A DNA stretch of 31,564 nt, from positions 1-31,564 of the IMG/VR virus record IMGVR_UViG_3300012944_000536. One strand, written 5' to 3'. Every line of letters starts with the position of its first letter. Within the stretch, counting starts at the first letter, position 1. The notes beneath the pieces are model-generated. The model saw only the letters and a program-made list of their open reading frames with translations, was not told where the DNA came from and ran no database searches. Positions 15,914 to 23,339 of this stretch are shown here, in pieces. This stretch comes from a virus. A program made the translations under genes and the position numbers.

Positions 15914-17671
15914 ATGCAACGCTTCTGTGGTGTGCTGTGCGTGCTTCTCGCGCTGGCTGTTCCCGTCCCGCTCAGTTACGCAGCGAATGCGCAGGATGTC
16001 CTGGTCAACTCGTTTCAAAACTGTAGTGGGGTGCCGTGTCTCACCATTCAAAATGTCGCGGCGACCGGTCCCTGGACCGGAAGCATGAATCTCAATGACT
16101 TGTTTCTCAGTAGCTTTGCCTCGTGTTCCGGTGTGCCGTGCCTGACCGTGAACGGTGCGGGTGGGGGAGGCGGCAGCGGCACCGTCACCAGTCTAGCGAC
16201 CACCACGCCCATTACCGGAGGCACGATCACCACTACAGGGACGATTGCCTGTCCTACCTGCGGCGTGACAGGCTCGCCGCTATCACAGTTTGCCGCCACA
16301 ACCTCAGCCCAACTCTTGGCGACACTGAGTAATCCAACAGGCACAGGGGCCGCCGTCTTTAATACGTCCCCGGCACTGGTCACCCCAACACTGGGGGTTG
16401 CGACAGCGACGTCCCTCAATAAAGTCGCAATTACCGCACCAGCGACGAGTGCAACACTTACTATCGCCGATGGCAAAACGCTGACGGTCAGCAACACGCT
16501 GACTCTGGCAGGTACAGACGCCTCCACCATTACGCTAGGAACGGGTGGCACGGTCGCGTACACGGCCAATAAGCTGAGCGTGTTTGCCTCAACCACCTCC
16601 GCAGAGCTTGCTGGCATTCTCAGTGATAAAGTCGGCACCGCTGGGCTGTCCTTCAGTGGCATTTCGGCTCTCGCTAATCCTTCGGCCTCACTCGGGCTTA
16701 CGGCGGTCAATGGGTCGGCGATTACGGCCATGCGCTCAGACGGAGCCCCGGCGCTCGATGTCAGTATTGCGCCCACCTGGACGGGCATTCATACCTTTGC
16801 CTCGACCAAACTCAAAGTCGGCGGATCATCGTCAGGCACTGTGACGCTCGCCGTGCCCGCTGCAGCCGGGTCGAATACGCTGACGCTGCCAGCTGGCACG
16901 ACGGACTTCTCGGCGACAGGCGGCACCTCGCAGGTCGTCAAACAAACGGGCGCTGGGAGTGCGCTGACAGTTGCCAGACTGGCCTGTGCCGATCTCTCCG
17001 ATAGCGGCGCGGGATGTACCGGGTCAGGCGGTGGCGCCCCCACCGATGCGCACTACGTCACGACACAGGCGGAAAGCGGGCTGTCGGCGGAAGTCTCCCT
17101 GGGGGCGCTCACGACGGGACTGCTCCTCAATACCGTCTCCGCCAGTGTCAGTACCCCTTCGGCCTATGCCGGCACTTCCTGTACCAACCAGTTTGCCCGG
17201 AGTCTCAACGCCAGTGGGGCGGCAACCTGTGCGGCGGTCGACCTTACCGCCGATGTCACCGGCGTGCTCCCGGTGGCCAACGGGGGCCCGGCCTGGACTG
17301 TCATGTCCTCGGCCGCCGGTTTTACCGTCGATACCTATATCGGCGGGGGGACGGGGATTACCAGTACCACGGAAGCGAACGTGGATATGGCGACGGTGCC
17401 TATGGCGATCACCTGTCGCAATATGCGGGTCGGCGTCCGTACCGCCCCTGGGGGCACCGGCACCTGGGATATTACCTTGCGGACAGGCGCACGCGGGGCG
17501 TTAGCGGCAACGGCCCTCACCTGCCAGATTACCAGCGCGGCCCTGAGCTGTTCGGATCTCACGCACACCGCGGCGCTAACAGCCGGCAATGCCTGGACGA
17601 TCCAGTCGCATGGCACGAACTCCCCGGCAAGTGGGGCCAATACCATTGTCGCCATGGAGTGCTATAAATAA
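15914..17671 (+). CDS. Exported fibre-like protein with CSGVPC repeats
   Basis: A 585-aa protein. The ATG at 15914 is preferred over one at 15908 because AAGGA lies 7 nt before it. The signal peptide has core CGVLCVLLALAVPVPL and is cut near SYA/ANA (residues 22-26). Two copies of a SF-x-x-CSGVPCLT unit follow, about 33 residues apart, then a Gly-rich linker. The rest is Ser/Thr/Gly/Ala beta-repeat of phage tail-fibre type (FAATTSAQLLATLSNPTGTG and a related unit FASTTSAELAGILSDKVGTA). Paired cysteines with a signal peptide fit oxidative folding outside the cytoplasm. The gene lies 11 nt after the Kelch protein gene and its stop overlaps the next ATG, so the two are co-expressed. The exact ligand is unknown. 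Confidence 0.6.
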   Translation: MQRFCGVLCVLLALAVPVPLSYAANAQDVLVNSFQNCSGVPCLTIQNVAATGPWTGSMNLNDLFLSSFASCSGVPCLTVNGAGGGGGSGTVTSLATTTPITGGTITTTGTIACPTCGVTGSPLSQFAATTSAQLLATLSNPTGTGAAVFNTSPALVTPTLGVATATSLNKVAITAPATSATLTIADGKTLTVSNTLTLAGTDASTITLGTGGTVAYTANKLSVFASTTSAELAGILSDKVGTAGLSFSGISALANPSASLGLTAVNGSAITAMRSDGAPALDVSIAPTWTGIHTFASTKLKVGGSSSGTVTLAVPAAAGSNTLTLPAGTTDFSATGGTSQVVKQTGAGSALTVARLACADLSDSGAGCTGSGGGAPTDAHYVTTQAESGLSAEVSLGALTTGLLLNTVSASVSTPSAYAGTSCTNQFARSLNASGAATCAAVDLTADVTGVLPVANGGPAWTVMSSAAGFTVDTYIGGGTGITSTTEANVDMATVPMAITCRNMRVGVRTAPGGTGTWDITLRTGARGALAATALTCQITSAALSCSDLTHTAALTAGNAWTIQSHGTNSPASGANTIVAMECYK

Positions 17672-17967
17672 TGCGACAACTCATTCTCGTATGGTCTATC
17701 ATGCTCTTATTACTGCTCTTGGTAATGAGTGTTGTTGCTCAACAACCTCCCCAAACGTGCAAGGACAATGCGAGCAGATGTGATAAAGAGCTATTACTGT
17801 TACGCGGCGAAGTAGATAATAAACGGCAAGCTATTGCCGTGCTATTAGACGCCAATGAACAGTTACAGACTCGTGCTGAAAAGGCCGAAGCGCGTTTGAA
17901 AGATCTGGAAAAACCCCAGCCTACCGTTCTACCAGAACCTCCCGTCCCAGCCATGCCGAAAGATTAA
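17671..17967 (+). CDS. Small membrane-anchored or exported coiled-coil protein (spanin-like?)
   Basis: A 98-aa protein. Its N-terminus has a strong hydrophobic stretch (LVWSIMLLLLLLVMSVVAQ, residues 5-23), either a membrane anchor or a signal peptide. A charged helix (about 38-80, with heptad-like leucines) and a Pro-rich tail follow. Two cysteines (near 30 and 37) flank the start of the helix. One membrane segment plus an extracytoplasmic coiled coil is the layout of inner-membrane spanins, which fuse the membranes at lysis, but no paired lipoprotein spanin or endolysin is visible nearby. The ATG overlaps the previous TAA. Confidence 0.55.
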   Translation: MRQLILVWSIMLLLLLLVMSVVAQQPPQTCKDNASRCDKELLLLRGEVDNKRQAIAVLLDANEQLQTRAEKAEARLKDLEKPQPTVLPEPPVPAMPKD

Positions 17968-18308
17968 CCGCACAAGACTGCGAACTACTGTATGATAGAG
18001 GAGTATTTACAGGGGATGTGCATACAATTTTGTCAAATATGACACTCCACACGCCTCAAAGCGTGGGCTTCTCGCAGAGACAGGCCGCAAAAGCTTGCAT
18101 CGTGCGAGCGATTTCCGAGGTGTCCGCTCGACTACCTGGGTATACCCAGGATACTTCTGGCAGTGGCTCCGTCTGTATTGAGCCATATCCGTAGAGGGAG
18201 ACCTGTACGGATTGCCCTGGATTGTAGTGGTTTATTTGTGACCTCTGCAACAGAAAAAGATGTACGCGCAAAGCTCTCACATATAAGGAGGGGGGAGGGT
18301 ACCGAATT
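17968..18308 (+). other. 341-base noncoding region rich in hairpins, candidate structured RNA
   Basis: No convincing gene is present on either strand. Hairpins are packed in series: TGTCA/TGACA (18031-18044), GCAA/TTGC (18087-18098), CGAGCG/CGCTCG (18105-18110 with 18125-18130), the 16-nt perfect palindrome CCTGGGTATACCCAGG (18135-18150), TGGCTC/GAGCCA (18164-18169 with 18180-18185), and ATCCGTA/TACGGAT (18187-18193 with 18206-18212). The last four fall within 108 nt and do not overlap. A strong purine tract (AAGGAGGGGGGAGGG, about 18285-18299) at the right end is the ribosome binding site of the next gene. It may be a small RNA, a leader regulating the membrane genes, or a regulatory/packaging site. 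Confidence 0.45.
18031..18044. promoter_or_regulatory. Dyad TGTCA-N4-TGACA, possible protein-binding site
   Basis: The sequence TGTCAAATATGACA is a 5-bp inverted repeat with a 4-nt centre. The same half-sites with the same spacing occur twice in the initiator-like gene (26853-26866 and 26874-26887), where the centre is CCCC. The shared geometry suggests one protein reading all three, but the number of copies is small. Confidence 0.35.
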
Positions 18309-18596
18309 ATGCTATCATTACTCAGCTTGAGCGTCATCACGATGGTGGTGCATGGCGTCCTCATTGGCAGTGTTATGGCGCTCCTGTTCCAAACACGCAA
18401 ATTCTCCGCCCATCACCGCAAATGTGATCAGCAAATAGGAGAAGTAAAGACGTTTCTGTACGGGCACGTGCGGAATCTTGAATCCCGCCTGACGCATCTG
18501 CAAACCGTTGTCCAAGCCAACTCAGACTTTAAGGAAGTCTCGGAAGATTCCCCGGAAAGAATTAACGTATGTTTCAATGGTGGCAAGTTGGATTAG
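18309..18596 (+). CDS. Small single-span membrane protein
   Basis: A 95-aa protein with one N-terminal membrane helix (LSLSVITMVVHGVLIGSVMALLF, about residues 4-27), a basic patch (RKFSAHHRK) just after it, and a predicted helix with leucine spacing (about 42-72). This suggests a cytoplasmic coiled-coil tail. GGAGGG lies 9 nt before the ATG. It overlaps the next gene, also a single-span coiled-coil protein, by 28 nt. A holin or a host-takeover membrane protein are both possible; one span alone does not decide. Confidence 0.55.
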   Translation: MLSLLSLSVITMVVHGVLIGSVMALLFQTRKFSAHHRKCDQQIGEVKTFLYGHVRNLESRLTHLQTVVQANSDFKEVSEDSPERINVCFNGGKLD

Positions 18597-19105
18597 TTTT
18601 CTTAAGTGCCTTGATCAGTTTTCTGTCGGTGGCCTACTGGACCAGTCTCGCCCGCCGTGACAAAGCGCAGGAGCGTATCGTAGAGGATACCGCACACCGG
18701 GTTGAACAAGCCCGCCATGAGCGAGAAGATATTTTAATGCGGCTGGTCAAAATCGAAACGTCTCTGGCGGTGATTGATCAGAAGGTGATGCCTATTTCCA
18801 CCGCCTTACAAACGATTCTGGTCAAGGAACTGACGCACTTCCACACGCCCCGCATGGATGATTTGCTCGCACGTATTGGCCCCCCGTCGCAACTGACCGA
18901 TGCGGAGGAAGAGGAACTCACCGTGGCCTTGTTTGAACGCACGCAGGATATGGGCGATCTGATTAGTGATTCGGAGCGCGATGCGGCCTATATCTTGCCA
19001 GCGATTATGCGCCGGGCCAAAATCGAGTGCGCGTTACTGCAAAGTGTGATTGCCAAAGCGTATGTGCTGAAGTATGTGGCGGTGGAGAATCTACCGGACA
19101 AATAG
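18569..19105 (+). CDS. Single-span membrane protein with long coiled coil
   Basis: A 178-aa protein. An N-terminal membrane helix (WWQVGLVFLSALISFLSVAYW, about 4-24) is followed by a charged coiled coil (about 28-95, RRDKAQERIVEDTAHRVEQA onward), then a helical acidic domain with LTDAEEEELTVALFERTQDMGDLI. It starts inside the end of the preceding gene, so the two are translationally coupled and may form a complex at the inner membrane. I know of no exact family. A holin/antiholin pair or a superinfection-exclusion pair are possible roles. Confidence 0.55.
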   Translation: MFQWWQVGLVFLSALISFLSVAYWTSLARRDKAQERIVEDTAHRVEQARHEREDILMRLVKIETSLAVIDQKVMPISTALQTILVKELTHFHTPRMDDLLARIGPPSQLTDAEEEELTVALFERTQDMGDLISDSERDAAYILPAIMRRAKIECALLQSVIAKAYVLKYVAVENLPDK

Positions 19106-19118
19106 AGTATTCTCAAGT

Positions 19119-19490
19119 ATGAGTGATTTTAACGTGCACCTACGTTTTCCTAGCGACATGCACTTGACGTTAAGCATTCCTGAACTTGACGAGCTACGGA
19201 GTGAGCTGCATCAGGGATTGGGACAACTGATAACCATTCTTGCGAGCTTAGGAGCCAAAGTGTCAGAAGCTGCTGATCAATTAACCGCCGCTGTCCAGAG
19301 TGTCCAGGCTGGTTTTGATACCTTGAACACGACATTGCAGACGGAGATCCAGCAGATCGCCAACGCCCTGAGTGGTGCACCAACCGATCAAGCGCTGCAG
19401 ACCGCCGCGGCGGATGCGGTCGCACGGCTCGGGGTGTTAGCGACGAGTATTGCGAGTATGAATACGCAGGTGCAGGGGATCATTCCCTAG
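19119..19490 (+). CDS. Small coiled-coil protein at the end of the plus operon
   Basis: A 123-aa protein. The ATG at 19119 is preferred to an in-frame ATG at 19074 because the latter would overlap the previous gene and adds a composition-poor extension. The N-terminal 25 residues are strand-like (DFNVHLRFPSDMHLTLSIP). The rest is one long amphipathic helix with Gln/Ala/Thr (LRSELHQGLGQLITIL to the end), probably a trimeric coiled coil. The gene ends 18 nt from the convergent minus-strand gene. No classical terminator is visible in that gap. The function is unknown; a fibre-base or minor virion protein is possible. Confidence 0.5.
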   Translation: MSDFNVHLRFPSDMHLTLSIPELDELRSELHQGLGQLITILASLGAKVSEAADQLTAAVQSVQAGFDTLNTTLQTEIQQIANALSGAPTDQALQTAAADAVARLGVLATSIASMNTQVQGIIP

Positions 19491-19508
19491 GATGTAACCC
19501 CTGCCATT

Positions 19509-20357
19509 CTACGGGGCTGGCGTGGCAAACACGCCTACCTCCGCGGCACTGGCATACGGGGTGCCGTTACTCAGTAGCGCGACCAGGCGCACGGCGCGGG
19601 CCCTGGTTGCCGCAAACCGCACCACCTTCTCGCTCGCATCCAGCGCCCAGGTTCCAGCGGCGAGTGGACCCCAGGTTACCAGATCCGCGGACCCTTCCAG
19701 GCGGTAGCTCGTGATCGTGCCATTGAGTTGGCCGGGATCTTGCCGAGGGACGTACCGCACGCCATCACACCAAAACGTTGCCCCCAGGTCCAGCGTCAGT
19801 GTGTGCGGCAGCGGCGGCGCAATGCTGACATACTGCGTATGCCAAAAGGTGGTGGGTTGGCCATCCACGGCGAGCGCGGCGGGCCCGCTGGCCTGCATGA
19901 GTACTTCGGCACTATCGGCCTGCGCCGTGATCGACCCCGCAGGGCGCAAGGGATACGGCCCGGTCGGTGGGCCACTCACGAGCGCCTGACAGGTAAACGT
20001 GGGGAGCGCCCCCGGCACAAACACGCACGCGAAGTTCGTAGGCGCTGGCACCGGCAGTGGAGCCGCAACAGTCGCGGTCACGGCATTGGACGGGCCTGAG
20101 AGCTGATTGCCGGCGTAGAGCGCACGCACGGCGTAGGTATACGTGCCTGGAGAGACGGTGTCGCTATAGGGCGGGGCCAAAGGCCGGGCAATTTCAACGG
20201 TGTCGCGTTCCAGGACATAGCTCAGGAGCGCGATAGGGGTCTGGCCTGCCAGCCACACCGGAGCGTCCCAGGTGAGTTGCACGGTGGCGGCGTGGGCGAA
20301 GGCCACGAGCATCAGGAGCCCGATGACAAGGACAAGGAGCAGACGTTTGATGGACAT
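19509..20357 (-). CDS. Secreted FN3 + F5/8 type C (discoidin-like) protein
   Basis: A 282-aa protein. The ATG at 20357 gives a textbook signal peptide (MSIKR, core LLLVLVIGLLMLVAF, cut after AHA, residue 23) and lies 1 nt after the previous stop. A GTG at 20372 would add five residues. Residues about 24-105 form a fibronectin-type-III-like module (TVQLTWDAP, then YVLERD, then YTYAVRAL, then GPSNAVT). Residues about 135-280 match the F5/8 type C carbohydrate-binding fold: ALAVDGQPTTFWHTQ, LTLDLG, VRYVPRQ, LNGTITSYRLEGSADLVTW, VRLV, ASAAEVGVF. It should bind sugars on a cell surface. Unlike the other exported proteins it is in the early-side operon, so a role in altering the host surface or blocking other phages is worth considering. 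Confidence 0.8.
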   Translation of the reverse strand: MSIKRLLLVLVIGLLMLVAFAHAATVQLTWDAPVWLAGQTPIALLSYVLERDTVEIARPLAPPYSDTVSPGTYTYAVRALYAGNQLSGPSNAVTATVAAPLPVPAPTNFACVFVPGALPTFTCQALVSGPPTGPYPLRPAGSITAQADSAEVLMQASGPAALAVDGQPTTFWHTQYVSIAPPLPHTLTLDLGATFWCDGVRYVPRQDPGQLNGTITSYRLEGSADLVTWGPLAAGTWALDASEKVVRFAATRARAVRLVALLSNGTPYASAAEVGVFATPAP

Positions 20358-20358
20358 A

Positions 20359-21306
20359 CTAGATATTCTCACTCTCTTGCTGGCCAGGTAGAAAGCCGTG
20401 GTCGCGAAAGACCTTCCGTACTTCTTCTACTTTCCACTTCAGATTGTAACCTGTCTTCTCTGGTTTAACCCATGGGTGAGGAATGGAGTAGAGCTTGCCA
20501 ACTGGGGTCGCTTCCCATTCACCACTGACTAATCGTATCTGCCAACCAACTCTTTCTAAGAGCCTGTTGACATGCCGACCATCATCACGAAAGCCAAACT
20601 TCTTTGCGAGAAGGCTCGGCTCAAGCATCATCTCTTCTTCTATTACCGCCTGCTGTGCTGGCGCTGAGATGAGCATCGGTGTGAGATCAATGCCGGTGTC
20701 ACGCTTAATTTCTCTTGCGGCAATTTGCTGAGCGATATGCAAGGGCGTTCCTAACTGGCCGGCAATCGACAAATAGGACTTGAGCTGCCTGTCCGCAGCT
20801 TCGACAGGAAAGAGCGCGGAGGGCTTGCGAGCGTCTTGTTGCTGCTCCCGTGCTACATAGACATTCTTGGCCACAGAGACTTGCTTGCTAAGCGTATCAG
20901 GAAGTCGTTCAAAAAGTGCATGCTGAGCGCTTGCAGTCAAAAAGATAAGTGGTCTATATCCATTTGCCTTAAACATAAGTCTGAGAAGTGGCGGCAAGTT
21001 ATTGATATCGTTTACTAGCGCAGGTTTTGCGCTACTGACTTTACCACCTTTCATCCAGCGTAATTCAAGGGCTTCACCTTGCTCAAGGTAAAGGTCCCAG
21101 GCATCGATAGATCGTAGTAAACGTATAAAATCTTTGTGTAGACGATATCTGGCATGCGCATCGCTACGCTCTAAGTAGTCGTAGTGATGCCGGAAACTAC
21201 TGTAGTAACGCTTGCCCCAAAGTTCAATCATTTGCATGAGCGGACTCTGTGGGCCAAGCGGACCAAGCGGGGCAAACAAAGAATTTATGCTATTCTCATC
21301 TGCCAT
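20359..21306 (-). CDS. Antirepressor-like phage regulator (KilAC-like C-terminus)
   Basis: A 315-aa protein. The C-terminal part (about 220-300) resembles the DNA-binding KilAC / antirepressor C-terminal domain: an LLAKKFG helix-turn-helix start, HVNRLLERVGWQIR, GEWEATPVGKLY, then GYNLKWKVEEVRKVF. The N-terminal 200 residues are helical and charged, with no family I recognise. Such proteins commonly regulate phage transcription. The gene is AT-richer than its neighbours. AGGAGG is 10 nt before the ATG, but a GGCG-TTTA-CGCC hairpin fills that gap, and a strong 9-bp hairpin lies further upstream, so translation may be controlled. It is followed 1 nt later by the F5/8 protein gene. Confidence 0.5.
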   Translation of the reverse strand: MADENSINSLFAPLGPLGPQSPLMQMIELWGKRYYSSFRHHYDYLERSDAHARYRLHKDFIRLLRSIDAWDLYLEQGEALELRWMKGGKVSSAKPALVNDINNLPPLLRLMFKANGYRPLIFLTASAQHALFERLPDTLSKQVSVAKNVYVAREQQQDARKPSALFPVEAADRQLKSYLSIAGQLGTPLHIAQQIAAREIKRDTGIDLTPMLISAPAQQAVIEEEMMLEPSLLAKKFGFRDDGRHVNRLLERVGWQIRLVSGEWEATPVGKLYSIPHPWVKPEKTGYNLKWKVEEVRKVFRDHGFLPGQQESENI

Positions 21307-21322
21307 GGCGTTTACGCCTCCT
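21307..21322 (-). promoter_or_regulatory. Ribosome binding site overlapping a mini-hairpin
   Basis: In the minus-strand mRNA the AGGAGG (21317-21322) is followed by GGCG-TAAA-CGCC, a 4-bp hairpin (21307-21318) that ends directly at the ATG and uses the last GG of the ribosome binding site. The nominal spacing of 10 nt is long. Folding would shorten the gap, or hide part of the site, so it may tune initiation of the regulator gene. Confidence 0.4.
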
Positions 21323-21343
21323 GTAAATGTTGTGGAAGTCGTG

Positions 21344-21373
21344 TCAGGGGATGGAGCACAAGCTATCCCCTGA
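21344..21373 (-). promoter_or_regulatory. Strong hairpin in the leader of the regulator gene
   Basis: TCAGGGGAT (21344-21352) pairs perfectly with ATCCCCTGA (21365-21373), nine pairs. An inner AGC/GCT stem has an ACAA tetraloop and a two-base bulge. It lies about 38 nt upstream of the regulator start. No U-tract follows on either strand, so it is more likely an operator or leader structure than a terminator. The flank on its right (21420-21475) is AT-rich and is the likely place for a promoter, but I cannot fix -35 and -10 boxes with confidence. Confidence 0.45.
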
Positions 21374-21464
21374 GGCGCATTCTCACGCAGTCGAGATGTG
21401 CTGTCAATGGCCGATTTTATTTTGTTCCCCTTGCCATAAATAAATTTGTCACCTTAATTGTAAC

Positions 21465-21893
21465 TTATTGATTATGCTGCGCTAGCAACCTCTGCACCTG
21501 TGGCCAGTCGGCAGGGCGCCAGACGCCAGTTTCCACGTGGGTTACCTTCTCAAGCGCCTCCAACCAGCGTTGTTGAAATGCACTCACGGCTTCATCAACG
21601 CGCTTGATTTCGATGAGGTAGAGCGGCCCACCCTCTGGATGGCACAACGCCACATCGGGCCATCCTGGCGTGCTTTTGCGGCTTTTGTAGGCATGGTAGA
21701 ACAGCCAGCCGTGGTTCAGGGCGTAGGTGTAGAGGGTGTTTTGAAAGGCAGTTCCGGTCGCCTCGGCCGCAATCGCTTGAGGAGTTGGCTCAAGAGGCGA
21801 GCTACGCACGACAAGCCCGGCACGTGCGGCGAGCGCTGTACAAAACGCACAATACCAGGCACCACTGGCAGGGCACTCACACCGCTTCGCCAT
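21465..21893 (-). CDS. VRR-NUC domain nuclease
   Basis: A 142-aa protein that is almost only the VRR-NUC fold (PD-(D/E)xK class). Visible are E44 in the first helix, the STPGWPD signature (D80), LIEIK (E95, K97), then Q108 and W110 and VWRP at 124-127. Four cysteines near the N-terminus (5, 7, 15, 18) could bind zinc. Stand-alone phage VRR-NUC proteins are structure-specific nucleases thought to act on branched DNA such as Holliday junctions. It lies in the same operon as an annealing-type protein and a 3'-5' exonuclease, suggesting a recombination or branch-resolution role. Its start overlaps the preceding gene by 17 nt. Confidence 0.85.
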   Translation of the reverse strand: MAKRCECPASGAWYCAFCTALAARAGLVVRSSPLEPTPQAIAAEATGTAFQNTLYTYALNHGWLFYHAYKSRKSTPGWPDVALCHPEGGPLYLIEIKRVDEAVSAFQQRWLEALEKVTHVETGVWRPADWPQVQRLLAQHNQ

Positions 21894-22194
21894 GCTCTAT
21901 CCGTTCTATCGTCACGAGCCAGCACACCACGTCACCAGGAATGAGCCCTCCCCCACTGACAGGACGTCCGAGGGCGGGGTCCCAGTGCCAGCCCATCATC
22001 TTTTTCCACACCTCGGTATCCGCCTCAGGCGCCTCACGGAGAGCGACTACGCGCCAGCCATGCTGCCGGACATACGTGTCATACCCCTCACGAATAGCCG
22101 CTGCAGACATCTCGGGTTTCGCAATCGCCTCAACGGCATGCCGGTTGCCCTCACAGAAATAGCCGCAGGTATGGTTGGCGAAGGGAGAAGCCAT
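21877..22194 (-). CDS. Hypothetical early protein, 105 aa
   Basis: An unknown protein with cysteines C10 and C14 near the N-terminus, a helical part (AIREGYDTYVRQHGWRVVALREA, about 34-56) and a tryptophan-rich stretch (WKKMMGWHWDP, about 63-73) ahead of a Gly-rich turn. Its end overlaps the VRR-NUC start by 17 nt and it begins 2 nt after the annealing-type gene, so it is translated with them. A regulatory or partner role in the recombination module is possible. No family was recognised. Confidence 0.55.
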   Translation of the reverse strand: MASPFANHTCGYFCEGNRHAVEAIAKPEMSAAAIREGYDTYVRQHGWRVVALREAPEADTEVWKKMMGWHWDPALGRPVSGGGLIPGDVVCWLVTIERIEHGEAV

Positions 22195-22196
22195 AA

Positions 22197-23291
22197 CTAG
22201 CCTTCTTCCTCCGCCAGCTCCCGGTCAAGCGCAGCACTGGCATCCTGGTCAAAGGGCATCGCGTTGACATCGATAATCTCACCTGTCTGACGATTCGTGG
22301 TCGGCAAGGGATCGCCAAAGAGATCAGCACTCGCGGCTTTTGCAGACGTCGCCAGTGCCGTTTTGAGATCAGTCGTCAGTGTTGGCGACTCCCACGACAC
22401 CTTCTGCTTCGTCGCAATCTCAATGAGTTGCAGCGCCACACGCAGCCGTTCTTCATCAAGATTCCCGAGCTCCGTCATCCGGAGTGGTTCACTAAAGATG
22501 GCCAAAATCGCCTTGGTACGCGTCGAGACTTTCATGCCACGGAGCCAGGTCCCCAGTTGCGTGAGGAGATGTTGCCGGCGTTCGTCACCCTCAACTTTCT
22601 CTTCATCAGGATCACCTAACGTCGCAAACATCTCTGAGACTAAGGGTAAGGCTTTGACGCCAGAGGACTTGGCACGCTTGATCGCCATCTGCAACACGTT
22701 CGGTTCCTGATCCGCGATATCCTCATTGTCCATGCGGTAGCGCGTATATTCATTGCCGTTGCGACCGGTGAACGTGCGCGATTTGAGGAGCGAACGGTCA
22801 GTCCCTTTCGGTATTTCACTGGTGTAGAGCCAGCGATAGGCGTATTTCGATTCTCGTGTGGTGCACGAGCCAGTCCCAACGCCAATACACTTGCCAGAGC
22901 TAAACGAGATAAAGCGCACGGTGACACGGCAGTGATAGAACTGCTCCGTATCCCGTTCTTCCAGTACGTCAGCCACGTCTGCGTAGCAGTCAAAGAGGGA
23001 GAGCAGATTGTGCACCCCATCTTGATTGAGGGCCGGCTTTTTGCCTTCAGCGAGCATCTCGCCCAGCGTGGCCCTAGAGAGGGGCGTATAGCGATTGTTT
23101 TCAAAGCTATACATATGTCTCGCCGGGTCCATGTGCTGCTCAATATACTGCCGCATAACCGGCCGCATCTCCGTCATCCAGGCCATGCGGGCCATGACGT
23201 CGGCTACTTGCGGCAGTGCGGACGTCTGGTCACGGACTTGCAACCCATTCGACACGACGGTCAGTGTTCTGGCGCTGTCGATCTCAGCCAT
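22197..23291 (-). CDS. Putative ssDNA-annealing / recombination-type protein
   Basis: A 364-aa protein. The ATG at 23291 has GAGGAA 8 nt upstream; an in-frame ATG further upstream would place the start inside the promoter leader. Around residues 125-150 is the stretch CIGVGTGSCTTRESKYAYRW, and around 210-235 NVLQMAIKRAKSSGVKALPLVSEMF. I associate this pair (GxGxCxTxESKYxYR and NxxLKMAxKRA) with phage recombination proteins of Rad52-like type, but the match is from memory and partial. The C-terminus is acidic (DRELAEEEG), like many ssDNA-binding partners. It is flanked by a DnaQ-like exonuclease and a VRR-NUC nuclease. Transcription likely starts at the promoter at 23340-23368, under control of the palindrome there. 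Confidence 0.45.
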   Translation of the reverse strand: MAEIDSARTLTVVSNGLQVRDQTSALPQVADVMARMAWMTEMRPVMRQYIEQHMDPARHMYSFENNRYTPLSRATLGEMLAEGKKPALNQDGVHNLLSLFDCYADVADVLEERDTEQFYHCRVTVRFISFSSGKCIGVGTGSCTTRESKYAYRWLYTSEIPKGTDRSLLKSRTFTGRNGNEYTRYRMDNEDIADQEPNVLQMAIKRAKSSGVKALPLVSEMFATLGDPDEEKVEGDERRQHLLTQLGTWLRGMKVSTRTKAILAIFSEPLRMTELGNLDEERLRVALQLIEIATKQKVSWESPTLTTDLKTALATSAKAASADLFGDPLPTTNRQTGEIIDVNAMPFDQDASAALDRELAEEEG

Positions 23292-23339
23292 GGGGAATTT
23301 CCTCACAGAAAAGGGAACATCACTACTAGCTCTCACATA

